This document shows, piece by piece, positions 1 through 13,100 of a stretch of 64,000 nucleotides of DNA; positions within the stretch are counted from its first letter, which is position 1, and every line of letters starts with the position of its first letter. The notes under the pieces were generated by a model. It was given only the letters and a program-made list of their open reading frames with translations, was not told the origin of the DNA and did not search any database. The position numbers and the translations under genes were made by a program. Location: contig NC_033637.1 of NCBI RefSeq assembly GCF_001540865.1, positions 5,787,737-5,851,736 on the forward strand, in the 5' to 3' direction. The stretch comes from Ananas comosus. Lineage: Eukaryota; Streptophyta; Magnoliopsida; Poales; Bromeliaceae.

Positions 1-1463
1 TCGCCAACAGATGGCACTTTAGCTGAAACGATGGGCGTTAGTAGGGTGATTGAGTAATTCAATAGCTAAACTTTGACTAATCAATTCAAGAAAGTAACCG
101 TTGTTTTTAGCAAATCTATTCCATTTTCCTTGTCTTTCGTTGTTCGCTATCTTGATACTGATATGAAGGTGCAGGTGCTACTCGTGGTATGTCCCTGATT
201 ATTGTGCATCATCCTTCAGGATGATTCTTCATTGATTTGGAACCTTTATTATGTCCATTTGATTTTCTTAATTCAACTGTTGCTGTTGAACATTAATGTA
301 CCTGCCAGGAATCTAAGTTTTTGTTACGATTTCGGCCTGTGTCTATGAGTTTCATTTTTGGCAGTTTTGACAATTTTGGCCCAAAAGAATTTTAAAAAGT
401 TATGAAAAGATTATCAGAATTAATTGGAAAAGCACAAAAAAATTTGGTGTATTTAAATATATAAATAAGATTTTCTGCCAATTTAATTCGTAGATTTGTT
501 GGCCTTGGTGGAAAATTTAGTATTCAAGGTTGTTCTCTGTAGGTCTTTGGTGATTGGGCTACTAGGGTCTCCTGAAAACTTGATGAGTATGTTATGTCTA
601 TACCAATTGTAACTTTTAATAGCAAATATTGCTAGTATTCTAGAAGACATTATTTTGAGATAGAATGAAAAACTCAAGTTTTCTAAGAGACACTAGAGTT
701 TCAGCTTTTTGTCCCTTAAAAACTAATATTAGGACTCTTTTTATTAAGTTCTTTGAGTTTCTTATTTTTCATTTACTTAAATGATATGGAAGTCAAAGAA
801 ACATTAGAATGTTTAAGGAGATATTTATGGACGGATATTGGCTGGAACTTGTGAATTTTGGCGGAGACTATATTAGTTTCAACCGGACCTAGAGAATTTA
901 GGCTGAAGTTTGGTCCATAAGTGTTCAATTTCGGCCAAAACAAGTTGGTTTCGGCTGAAACTTGGTCTCTACTACTCGCTGATTGGTTGGCTTGTGAGAG
1001 TTATCCTATTTTCACATTAAATCTGAAGCCCGAATTGCCATCGTGGGACTCTCAGATTCGTTCTACATTCCATGTCCTGTAATATTAAGTAGGTGAACTA
1101 TTCCCAAGCCCCAATATTTGTAATTTATCTAATTCTTGACCTCTAGGGAGAGATGCTTAAGTGACAGAGAGAGAGAGAGAGAGAGAGCTAAACTGCTGTA
1201 TGTCTCATTGTTTTCTCCTCAGTCTAGTTCTTCTAACTTACTGCTTCTGCACATTGATTATTTTCTTGTGTTTCCTTTTTGATGTTTCATCTTTACATCT
1301 TCTCATCTTCTTTGAAACAATTGAGTTCAAATTTGATATTAAGCTTTTGCATCTATTATGTGTTGTTACGTTCTGTTTGCTTTCAATCTATTCTGTCTTT
1401 ACTTAATTCTCCTTCTACGGCATTTTGGTTATATACATCTTCTTTTTTCCCCCTCATTTGCAG
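1..1463. other. Intronic or upstream sequence of an unidentified gene
   Basis: No coding exon could be supported here, although the acceptor at 1461-1463 implies that at least the 3' part is an intron of the gene ending at 1550. The stretch is AT-rich. Around 840-980 there are several related phrases built on 'ttcggc' and 'ttggt' (for example near 849, 931 and 950). A (GA)n microsatellite lies at about 1166-1187, and a pyrimidine-rich stretch precedes the acceptor. Positions 175-186 are bracketed by gcag and gtatgt and could be a 12-nt micro-exon, but nothing confirms it. Confidence 0.4.
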
Positions 1464-1550
1464 AATCCAGGATTTGACTTTTCCCAGGCACAGTTCAGCG
1501 GAAACTGCCCCGACCCCAGGACCTTCATGGGAGGGATTCGCTTCGACTAA
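1464..1550 (+). CDS. Last coding exon of an unidentified gene (partial)
   Basis: A 28-residue open segment follows a strong acceptor (pyrimidine tract ending ccctcatttgcag) and closes with TAA. The peptide begins NPGFDFSQAQFSG, continues NCPDPRTFMGG and ends IRFD. It is compact, non-repetitive and locally GC-rich in AT-rich surroundings, as expected of a real terminal exon. The upstream exons are outside the window or too short to recognise, so the product cannot be named. The aromatic/Gly-rich tail is not diagnostic of a family I can identify. Coding status is likely from splice-site quality and composition, but not certain. Confidence 0.55.
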   Translation, partial: NPGFDFSQAQFSGNCPDPRTFMGGIRFD

Positions 1551-3880
1551 AAATTACGTTATAGCTGGTCGGAATCACTATATTGCTCATAATATAAGCC
1601 CTAAATTGTAAAAATATTGTTATTTTAGCATCAATGTTTGAGTACATAAAAGTTATTTGTGACTATTAGTCCTCGAACATTTAGTCGAGTTTCACTTGTA
1701 GCCTCTACTTTTTAGCTGGAAGTTTGGAATTCGAAATTTTTTGGGCCTACTTAATCTTAATTTTGGGGCCTACTTCATCTTAATCCATCAACTCTCATGT
1801 ATCTTAAAGTTTCACTTCAACTGTGCATTTAAAGTAGAAAAATAAATTGCACTTAAATTGATGGCAGTGATGGAAAAATGTAATGGGATAGAGAGTTGAT
1901 GGATGTGTGGTGTGGTGCCCAGATGTAGGCATGCACTGTGCGCAGGCAATAATTTTTAGGAGCAATGGTTTATATACTCTTGAAAAGTTTTCTGACTTTT
2001 CGATTTACTCATGTTAGAAGGCTAATATTGAAAATATTCTTACTACGATCCAATCTATTTTTAATATATCCCTAGAGTTAAAATCTGTTAATAAATTCTG
2101 TTATCTCTGTAAAATTATTATTTTGCCTTTTCAAATATACTTTTTTATCATCACTGACTTTTTTATTTGCCCTTAAAAGTCAGGGGCACAAAAGGTATTT
2201 TGATTTTTGGTTGTTTTTCAATATATCTTTCTACCGTCACCAACATTTTTTATTTGTCCTTAAGTTAAGGATAAAATTGATATTTTAATTTTTTTAACTG
2301 TGGTAGATATTTAATTCACGTTTAACCTAAGTTAACTTAACAAAAGATAACTGCGGAGGTATTTTGCAATAACGGTAGAACATATGAGGGGTATGTTAGA
2401 AAGAAAAAAAAAAAAAAGGTAGGGATAAATCAGATATTTTCAAACGTACGAGGAGTATATAGGCAATTATCCCTAATTTTTAACTCCAGCAATACAGAGG
2501 TCATATGTTGAGGGGGTGTTTGCTTGTATCTAAAATCGTGAAAAATAGGTTTCCTTAGAAAAAAAAAAAATGGTAAAAAATGTTTTTTCTTTTTGGTGAA
2601 AAAGAGTGTTATGTTTTGTAGCATTTGGTTTATAAGAAAAACAATCAATTTTCATTAATATTTGTTTGGTTGAGAAAAAAAAAAAATCACAATTGTTTCG
2701 TTCTATGAAAAAAAAGGGTGGAAAATTTTTTACCCAGCTTGAGTTTTTATTTTTTGTCGAAGATTAGTGAAAAATGAAAATACTTTATTTTTTTTTAATC
2801 TGCAAAATAATTTTTCAAACAATCTTTTGTATTGTTAGACAAACACAAAAAAATAATTTCTTAAGCCAAAAAATAATTTTTGATATATTTTACGGCCAAC
2901 CAAACACAACACCCTTTTTACTTCAAAAATTTAAGCACAATTTGTGTAGCAATTTTTCATTTGTTTTTCTTAATATTTAAAAGGAACTATGCCTACAGAC
3001 TTTATTGGTTTTGCTTGGGGGTCTGGTTTGTTGAAAAAGAATGTTTCCTTTAAATATGTGATTTTGTTATTTCTATTTTTTTATTAAAATAATAGTGTAG
3101 GTAGCACTGCTGATGTAGAAAACATGCATGAAGACAAAAGTGCTGAGATTCTGCGTAGAAATTGTTTGAGATCAAATTCTCTGCAATCTGGTATGGAAAC
3201 ACAAATTTCTGCGCATGAGGTGACCTTAACATCTATTTATTTACAACAAGCTAAATCTCTTAGCCATAATCTTTCAGTATAACACAACAAAATTTTGTCA
3301 AACGATGTATAATTTACATAATTATAAATTATACATAAGTTTATTGAGGTAGAACAACTTTACTTGTCACCAACCAAACACCACCTTACCAATGTTGGAT
3401 TAATTGTATCATTCGTCCCCAACCTTTATTTACCATTTATTTTATTAGCCCCCAACCTCTTTTTTTTTTTTATTGCAATAGATTTCGCCTTTCGTATTTA
3501 TTTATAACTATTTTAATCTCATATGTAATATTGACGACCTCTTTTATAGTATTTCGCACTTTGGCATCAATGCAAGCATACTAGTGAAAACTAGAAGAAC
3601 TTGATACTTTAATTGACAGAAGATGCTGAACTATCTGATTTTTTTTAAATTTTAGTTTTTTTATTCAGTCATTCAATTCATTTGATTTGTGTCAGTAACA
3701 ACACTTTAACTTTAAAATTTAATATTATTTATTAGTGCAAATTAAATAAATTGAAAAATTATATAGAAGAATTAAAATTTTAAAAAATTAAGTAGTTGAT
3801 TCAAAACTATCCGTAGTCCTTACAAATTCGTTGCTACTTAGAAAAAAAATCTAAAAAAAAATTCATGTCCTTCGCACTGT
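1551..3880. other. Intergenic region, AT-rich, with possible MITE remnants
   Basis: No gene was seen. Two stretches have weak terminal inverted symmetry. About 1965-2475 starts with 'tatatactcttgaaaag' and ends with the complement of a similar 'tatatactcctcgtacg' phrase. About 2512-2920 starts with 'gggggtgtttgcttg' and ends with 'ccaaccaaacacaacaccc'. Both look like old MITEs, but their boundaries and target-site duplications are unclear. Several homopolymer A/T tracts occur. Confidence 0.35.
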
Positions 3881-4070
3881 ACTGTAGTTGACTCCTGCGG
3901 CGCCACTCTCCGTCCTTCGCTCGCTACGTTGCGTATTCAAAACCAAAAGCGTAGACCAAAACACAGAGAGGAGAAGAGATAAAATAAAAATTATAAAAAA
4001 AGGTCTCCCTTCCGATCCAAGATCCTACTCAAACCCTAGCTCGCGCGCATCTCCGCCGTATCCGAATCCA
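3880..4070 (+). promoter_or_regulatory. Promoter-proximal region and 5' leader of the O-fucosyltransferase gene
   Basis: A GC-rich transition begins near 3890 after a long AT-rich stretch, as at many plant transcription starts. A telo-box-type motif (aaaccctag, 4031-4039), common in plant 5' leaders, lies just upstream of the chosen start codon at 4071. No convincing TATA box was identified, and the exact start site cannot be set from sequence alone. Confidence 0.4.
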
Positions 4071-4714
4071 ATGAGGAGGTATACACTCCTCTAATTCCCA
4101 CTCTATGTCCACGGTTCCAAATTTGATGTGTAGCACCTCATTTTTCATCGATTTTTTCCCTTTTTTTTTGATCCATTTCCACCGTTTTTGCAGGGGAGGA
4201 GATGTTTTGGGACGGCGAAGTGGCAGTGGGGGCGGCGGCGGCGGCGGCGGCGGCGCGAGGCAGATGAAGCAGCTCGGTGGCGGCGGCGCCGCCGCCGGAG
4301 CGATGAGGGGTTTGCCCGTGCGCCTCTCGATGGCTCTGCTCGTCCTCGTCATTTGTATCCTCGCCATTTTCTCCTCCATTGGTGTTCATCGCCCATCGAA
4401 CTCAGTACAGGTGAGGTGCTCTTTTGGGTTAACATAATGCACAGGGACTTCCCTCCCCTATAGGACTTTGTGAATTACATAACCCTCAATTTTGGATTCC
4501 TTGTATTTGGGTTATCGTTATGAAACAAATTAGAGATTTTGTTAAATTTAATGATGATCGTGCTGAAGAACGCTTTTTCAGCTGATAAAATGGCGGATTT
4601 AGTTGACTATATATTAATGGCTGGTAATTTTAATGAATCTCCAACTCATTTTAAAGATATAATTCGAATCAAAATAACGAAAAGTTATGAGGTTCTCAAT
4701 TAATAAGAAGTTGG

Positions 4715-4745
<31 letters not shown>

Positions 4746-7073
4746 NNNNNNNNNNNNNNNNNTATATTTTTTTTTTTGACTGTAAAACATGGGGTGATTC
4801 CTTGTGTGCTTCATTAAAGGGATAGAAAAGAAAAAAAAAATACACAGCATTTTGGCAGCAAGAGGCATGTAGGCAGACCATCTAATAACTTAGGTGGTAA
4901 ATCAAATGAAGTTGGAAAAAACTTAGTTTCGCATTAGCTTTTCAATTAAATCTCTAGTTTGCAAAACAAAAAACTTGAGTGAAACACCTGCGTTGATCAG
5001 CAGCAATTTACGATGTGTATGGCAACTTGTCGAAAGAAAGCATTGATTTTGGGGAGGTTTTGTTCCTCGGAAAGGGGTGGAAAACTAATTTTCAGGAAAA
5101 CAATCGTCCATGGAACCAAGGTTTTAAGTGCCCGTCGGCACGGGCCGTATCCACCGTGCCGTACCGTGCCAACAAGATACCGGCACGATACAGACCTCGT
5201 GCCGATGGCACAGCTCAAAACCCTCCATTCTTTAAATTAGTAAGTAATTTCCTAAAAAAAGTTCAAAAGATGTGATAAAAAAGCATAATAAATAGTCAGA
5301 ATATTTTGTTGCTAAAGAAAATAAATATTTCATGCTATTATGTGTCGGCACACAAGGATTTTTTTGACCGGCACGGCTCGGCACGGCTCGCCACGCACCG
5401 TGTCGTACCGTGCCGGCAAGTTTCCAGTACGATCCCGTGCCACGACACTTAAATCCTTGCATGGAACCCTTTTCACAATTTTGTTTTCCGGATAAAAATT
5501 TGGAAAATGAAGACACTACTTTTTCATAAAACCTGGAGAAAGCTTTTTCAGGAAAATTACTTCTCCTAGGAACCAAACAGACAAAAAACGCTTTTTTAGG
5601 AAGTAAGAAAGCACATAGTCATAGGTGATAAGTATGAATTTAACATAATAACATGAAGCCTAGGGTGATGATTCTTTGGTAAATTTCATTCTGGATTCCT
5701 ACTTCATCGTCGCCTTTTTGAAATTGCTTTCTTATTCTTTATTCTCGTAGACTGGACGGGTTTTCACCTAATATCTTAACTAATGGCTGATCTTGAACAT
5801 TTCTAAGAATATATATGTTGCCTGGTAATGCGGTAGTTGTAGGTAGTACCCAAATTTTGTCGATTTTTATTTATGCTTTACCTGGCAACCATTACAATGT
5901 CATTGTGTGGAAATTTTATAGTCATATTATTACTTGTTTCTCACTCATACTATTTTACTCTTTGCTTTTACTGAAATCCTTCAAGAATGTTGCCGTGACT
6001 AAGCTGTGGAAACCTGCTGATTCTGGTGGGTGGAGAGCATCATCTGCACCACGTTCATACTGGCCTCGTATGTCATTTACCAATACCTTTGTTTAGAGCT
6101 CTTATAGGTTTTCTCTTCCTGAAATATTTTTGGCATTCCCAATTTCAATGTTACAGCTCCTCCAACTGAGACCAATGGTTATTTAAAGGTGCGCTGTAAT
6201 GGTGGCTTGAATCAACAAAGAAGTGCGGTATGAAGCAATTTCTTTCTATACAACAAGCTCAAATTAATACTGTTGGTATTAACATACAAAGCTTGTATTA
6301 AATTGTCCATGTTTGAGACTTGTTTTTGCAGTTGAGGATTTCTTTTTTTATTTTTTTCCTCCATTTGCTCTATCTGTTTTTTATCCATAAATCTTATTAG
6401 TAATTTATGCAAACTTGTTATTATGAATTTGAACGTATTCCTTTATGCAGGCAACAATGGTGTTTCATAGCATTTTCCTCCATTTGCTAACACCTGTTAG
6501 ATCATTGAGCAAGTATTGATCTTTTAGAATAGTAGTTTTGACGAGAAAGATCCTCAAACTAAATACTTTAGCTTCTACACTTGTTATTATGAATTTGATA
6601 TTGTCGGTTCCTGAATGGTTGATATGCCTTATATGATATTGTCGATTCCCGAATAGTTGATATGCATTAGTCTCTCTTCAATTTTATGGATCTTCTTCTC
6701 TACTACTATCTCATCCTTATTCATGAATAGAGCATTGGACCAAAATTTTGAAAAATATTTACAGCCAAGATGAAGACCTATACATATTATAGTCATGATC
6801 GTTGAGCTCTTTCTCAGAAAATTGTGGAACACTAGCACAATTAATAGCACATTGATGCTTTGATTGATGATTTGATGTCATGTTCCAGCATTCATCCTCT
6901 TTATCTTGCCTTGTAAACAATAGATTCACTGCTGTTGAATATCAAATTTTGCTCTTCTACTTAACTTGCCTTCAATTATTATTGTCAACTTGTGCGGCAC
7001 ATACCTTAACGTACCTGCCTCCCACGCTCCCACTCCCCTCCCCCACCACCCACCCACCCCGCGGTCAACATTC

Positions 7074-7104
<31 letters not shown>

Positions 7105-10100
7105 GCGTGAAGTTTTATATATTAACAAGCATTATTAATTGTCGCTGGACTTTGTAGATTTGTAATGCTGTTGTTGCTGCAAGAATAATGAATGCCACAT
7201 TAGTGCTTCCAGAGTTGGACACAAATTCCTTTTGGCATGATGAAAGGTATCTCGTTTTTTGCTTGACTACTTCTGCAATTGGGCTCTAGCATTCCTTCAT
7301 CCATATTCATTTTTCCTTTGAACATGGTGTATGATTTACTTTAATAAACAACATTTATTGGAGAATTTAATGCTTCGTTTACTAGAGAAATCTGATAGCT
7401 TTAATTATGTCATTTGATAGGAAGCATTGAAAACTATTAATGCTCTATAATTCTGATGATTTCCTCCATGGTTTGCAGATTCTATACTANCTATCCAATC
7501 TAGGGTGCAAAAGAGTGAAGGAAATCATCAGTAAGTAATCAATCAATACTGTTCTCTCTAGATTAAGTAATTCATTATAGTGATAGCTTTAATTATGTCA
7601 TTTGATAGGAAGCATTGAAAACTATTAATGCTCTATAATTCTGATGATTTCCTCCATGGTTTGCAGATTCTATACTAGACTCAAAATTTTCTCTATCACT
7701 ATAATGAATTACTTAATCTAGAGAGAACAGTATTGATTGATTACTTACTGATGATTTCCTTCACTCTTTTGCACCCTAGATTGGATAGGATAGGACAAGA
7801 TAACAGTATTTGGGGTGGAGAAGGGTTTCGTGAATTAGAGGCATTGGAGGTCATGAAAGGCTGGAATTATCTAATTTGGTCTGGTCAAACAATCCCAATT
7901 GGATGGGATTATTGCATCATCCAATTGGGGTTAAGTTCACCTAATCAAATTTGATAATCCCAACCTCTGGCAACCTCTGACACCTCCGAGTTGCTAAATG
8001 CTCCATCTACCCCAAATAGCTCTATTGTCTTATCGTGTATCCAATCCAATCCAGGGTACCAAATAGGGCCTATGTGTTTTGACTTAAAAAAAGACAACTG
8101 GTTTTTTGATAACCTGTTATCCTGCTCTTCATGACATTTATTTGCAATAGTTACAAATATTATTATTTCAATAATAATATTTGCAGTTAGATTCAAATTT
8201 ATCCAATATTGCTGTCTAAATTTGTCATTGTTTGAAAGTCAGTAGATTCGGTGATTAGATGACCATTGAAGCCTACCTGCCAATGAAATTGTTGTTCTAT
8301 TATCAAATTTTACCCTTCACTAAACAAAGCATATGCTATCATGTTTACTAACTAAAATATGTGCACACCCAGCGGGTTTCCAGGTATTTATGATGTTAAG
8401 CATTTTGTAAAGACTCTTAGATATGATATCCGGATTGTAAAAAGCCTTCCAGAAGTCCTTTCAAATGGGAAGAGCAAGAAGATGAAAGCTTATCAGGTGA
8501 AACACTAAACCTCAACGAAGCACCCAAAAACACCAGGTGAATTACACCAGTCTGTGCATTGAGAAGTAATCCACTTCCATAGTATTTTGTACCTCAATCC
8601 AAAAGCCTGGCGTGTTGCAGTCTTTTATTGTTAAAGAAATTGTCTTTTATTGGATGTTTAGATAGAAAATACAAGATGGATGAAGGGTGGATTACTTGGA
8701 ATAATTTTGCTCAAATGAAACTTGGAATACAAGCCCATGCTTCTTCATGGATTGACGTGGTGCATACAGCCAATAATTTTTCTCAAATGAAACTTGGAAT
8801 ACAAGTATACTGATGTATTTGTTTATACTCTTGAGAATTCGAAAAGTTATATCATATTTTTTCCAGATTCGTCCACCAAGAGATGCCCCCTTGAGCTGGT
8901 ACACAACATTTGCTTTAGGAAAGATGAAGCAGCATGGCGCTATTTATCTAACTCCTTTTTCACACCGTTTAGCAGAAGAAATTGATGAGCCCGAACTTCA
9001 GAGGTTGAGATGTCGAGTGAATTATCACGCACTTCGGTTCAAACCACACATTATGAGAATAAGCAGCGAGATAGTAAATAAGCTCCGTGCAGAAGGCCAT
9101 TTCATGTCAATACACCTTCGGTTTGAGATGGATATGCTTGCATTTGCTGGGTAAGACATTCGAATAATATTACAAATTACGATTTAAGCTTTATAATTAT
9201 AGGCATTGACTATTTCAGTGGTCTTTCCGAAACTTTAATACAATTTCAGATCATGGATAAGTATCTATCAGTTATTCGCAAATCAAGCCTTAAGGATTAT
9301 TTTCATTCTCGTGTAAATTTAGTCTATAACATTTCTGCGGATTATTGTTTAGCAAAGATATATGGGTGATATGTCAATTATAGTTAATCATTTGAATTGA
9401 AAGAGAGTTATTTGTTAGCATAATTACTCACATACACTATGGTTTTAAGTTTTCAGTTTCAGTCAAAATAGTTAGCCCTTGGTAGCCCTCCGTATCACTT
9501 CTGTTAGGTTCTTAACCATCTGATAACAGGATGGGTTTGGAGACGAACAATTAGGCAATATATAATGAGTTGGTTTGATGCAAAACCCTAAATTAGATGA
9601 TGCTAATGCAATTAAATGAGATGATTATGATATTGAGACTTGTTTCACAGTTTCAAAATAAGTAATATTCGGCAATTAAAATCAATAGAAAATTCTAACG
9701 AACATACAAAATCTGAATTTAGATAGGAAAATGCAATACAAAATCATGTACCGTCGAACACTCATGAAATAGATACTAATGCATACGCGTCAAAGGATCA
9801 ATCTCAAATCTTGATCATGAACTGTTTATCTTTCTTGATTGGAACATCTAATATGATGGAAGTAAAAGAATTATGGTTAGAGTTTCAAATAAGAGAAGGG
9901 AGATAGGGTAGAAAAAGCATAGATCAGGGTTAAGGTTTAGAGTAGTTACAGAAACAAAATAAAAGTCAAAGGAGTCGTTAAGGGCACGTTGGCGTAGTGA
10001 AGCTCGGATCAAAGATGATGGCATAGGTCATTGGCGTGACGGCTCAAACCAAGAAAACGCGGCGGTAGGGTTTTCATGGCGTAAATCACTTGCGGATAAT

Positions 10101-13100
10101 TTCTCTTTTTTTTCGTTCTGATCAAGTGGAGCCCTTCTCCTTTGTGCATGGACAGAATAAAGGGGGGGGCCGGGAGGTGCTTCTCACATATGGATTTTTT
10201 CGTATGGGTGGAGTTGAGAGGAAGCCCGCAAGTGTCTTCAATTGTTGGAATAAAAGAAAGAAGATAGAATAAATGAGGAATAGAAAACGGGACTTTCCGG
10301 TCGGACTCTCTCCATACTCTGCCTCACAAGAAGGAACAGTTTGCGAAAAAAATTTCTCCAAACAAATGTCTTTTTAATTCTCAAAGCTATCATGAATTAC
10401 AATGAAGCCAATTACTCATATTTATAGAGTTCCACACCCTAAGTTTCCTAGTAGGATAAGAAAAGAAACAAAATCCAATTAAAACTTTCTTAATTTACTA
10501 AACCCTAACCAAATTACAAATAAAATCCCAGTAGGATGAAATAAACAATATATCCAAAAAAATTAAATTCCTAAATAAATTCTACGATCTATCGGTTTCC
10601 AATTAGGTAAATATTGTAGTCAATTCCAACTCGATTCGAGCCCAATGAACAACTCCATCACCATCTCTTTTTTTTTTTTTTCTCTACAAGAACCTGCTCA
10701 TTTCTCCAACATTAATTAGTCTGTTGAAGCACCATCATGGTTTGCTTGCTGAATTCTTTGCATAAAATTACCTAGGTGGTCATCAAAATCGTCATGGGTT
10801 TTTCGTGCTATTTGTGCTTTCTAGTTTCATTGTCCTTGACGTAATTGGATCAAAGTACCTCAGTCACCTAAGTACAATTCAATTTGACAAAAAAAAGAAG
10901 GAAAATCAATGCTCTTGTAACCCAAATGGACATAATACCAAACTATCTTTGCTTTTGGGTCCAAAACTCCTTAAGAATAAATAATGAGACTGATGTCTTG
11001 AACTTGGCACTGTTATTAGACCTATTTTCTTTCAAGCTATTTAGGTTCCTTTGATAAAAGCACTTCAGAAATGCTTTCCTTCTTAGCAGCTATTTCAAAT
11101 GTATCGTATGATATTTCTTGTCATTTTGTTTTTACTAATAATGCATTGTGCTATCACATCCTTCAAAAATCCAACTTAAAGCCGAGGAAGCGACGGAGAG
11201 TAGCAGGCGAAACATCTGTGCTGTGGTCGGATCTAAAGAAGAGATTCCAAAGACGGTTGCTTTTGGGGTAGATTAAAGAACAGTTTAGCTTGTGAGGGGA
11301 CGAGTTTGGGGTTTGTACCTATCCTGCGTAGGGAGTGGGGTGAGTGTGATAGGAAGGAGGAAAGGACTTAACAAATAGTTGTCATGGCCAGATGAGGTTG
11401 GTGATTCCTTGAATGCTCACCATGAAGGGTGAAAGATGGGCAAAAGAACATACCCTCTTGGGTCGTATTGATGAAAATATATAGTACACGAGATAAGCTT
11501 ACTATAGTAATAATACACCTACTATAGTAATAATATAATTAGGAGTACATACCATATAATTCAACACTATATATGGTAGTAATATACAATATCCTATCAT
11601 ACTAAATATAGAATTAAGTATACTAAATGTATCGTAACAAAGGGAATAAGGAACCACTATTTATTCCTATAGCTTCTGAAGATAGGATTCTTCAGTGAGA
11701 CTCTTCATTGATTGGCAACAAGGAAGGTATTTATGGTTTACAAGGAAAAAGTAAAGATTTGAATGCATTTCGGGACATGAAGTTGGTGATGGAACTTGCT
11801 AAGCCATCGGATCTTTATTGCATCCTAGAAGGAGAAAGTCTTATAAGGAGGCCTTGCTGAAGCAACCCACACATACAGAGTGTATTTTCAATCAACTTCC
11901 AAAGAGCAGAGGTAGACAGAGTAGTGTAAGGACTAGAGTGAAGTGTTCCATTGCAGGCAGGTGTGCAAGGTGCCTTGATCGGGACCACAAAGTGGCCGAT
12001 GGTTGAGACCTTATTAGGTGTCTATGGTGCTTCAAGACTGGTCATAGAGTGGTCAACTGCAAGGAAAAGATACAAGGAATTAGTAGCAACATGCTCAGGG
12101 CTCAGCAAGCACATTGTCCTGTCCCAGCCATGAGGGTGTTCGTCCCATACACAAAAGATTTTTTTAACTCGCAGGGAATTCCAATAGAGTGCGCTGCTTG
12201 TTGACATCGTCAATGCAGCAAACCTAGGACACTTGTCTTAATAAGCGATCGCCAAAGCATTAGCCACTCGCTTCGGTCGGTACCTTACAAATTTCCTGGT
12301 GGCGAGACGCAGGGAGTGCAACTATGCTATCTTTCTGTCTGAATGGGTCTCGGTAGAGATCCTTATAGGAAGACAAATAATCAACCAGGAAGTGGAAGAT
12401 GGCGACTCCTGTATCCATGGGATAGCTAGGGCTTTCCTTAAAGAGGACTTTTGTACCAAGGTTCTCATATGGTGGAAGGAAGTGGAAAATGGCGTATTAA
12501 CAGTTCTATCTTTCATGGCTAAATTGAGACACTGCAGAAAATGAATAAAGGAATGGTGCACGTCAAAGTTCTACAGCATCACTAGAACCAAAGTGAAATT
12601 TATGAATGAGATTCAGCATATTGATAGTTTAGAGAAGCGACAGGACTTGACTGAGAAGTTGGCAGATAGAAAAGAGGAGCTTAAATGTATGCTCAGTGGC
12701 ATTCTTGAAAATGAAGAAGTCATGTGGAAGACACAGGTTAACAAAAGATGGCCTCGAGAAGGAGACGAAAATACGAAATTTTTTTCATGCAATGGCAAAC
12801 AGCAGGAGATGTACTAATACAATTGGAGCAATCGAGGATAATAAAAGGAAATCTACAGTGAAGAGGAGAAAAGGCATTATTTCTATATGAAACTTAAAGA
12901 GCTTTTCATGTGTAGTCTATTTGAATGGGCCTGAAGATTGAAAATAAACAAAGAGAAGATGAAACTTTTCTATACGGGGTGTACGGGTGGACTTAGCCTC
13001 CAACTTGCTTCTATCCTGGATTGTAGGGAAGGGAAACTACCAACAAAGTATCTGGGCCTACAATTGACAAATAGAGCACTGCAAAAAGAAAACTGGACAG

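Noticed and set aside
1160..1611. Two plus-strand frames of 81 and 110 codons
   Set aside because: They run through pyrimidine-rich intron sequence; only the part after the acceptor at 1463 looks coding.
8628..8813. Short repeated phrase 'ctcaaatgaaacttggaatacaag' taken as a possible exon duplication
   Set aside because: Two copies about 75 bp apart (near 8709 and 8784) lie wholly in an intron, and the flanking exons join perfectly without it.
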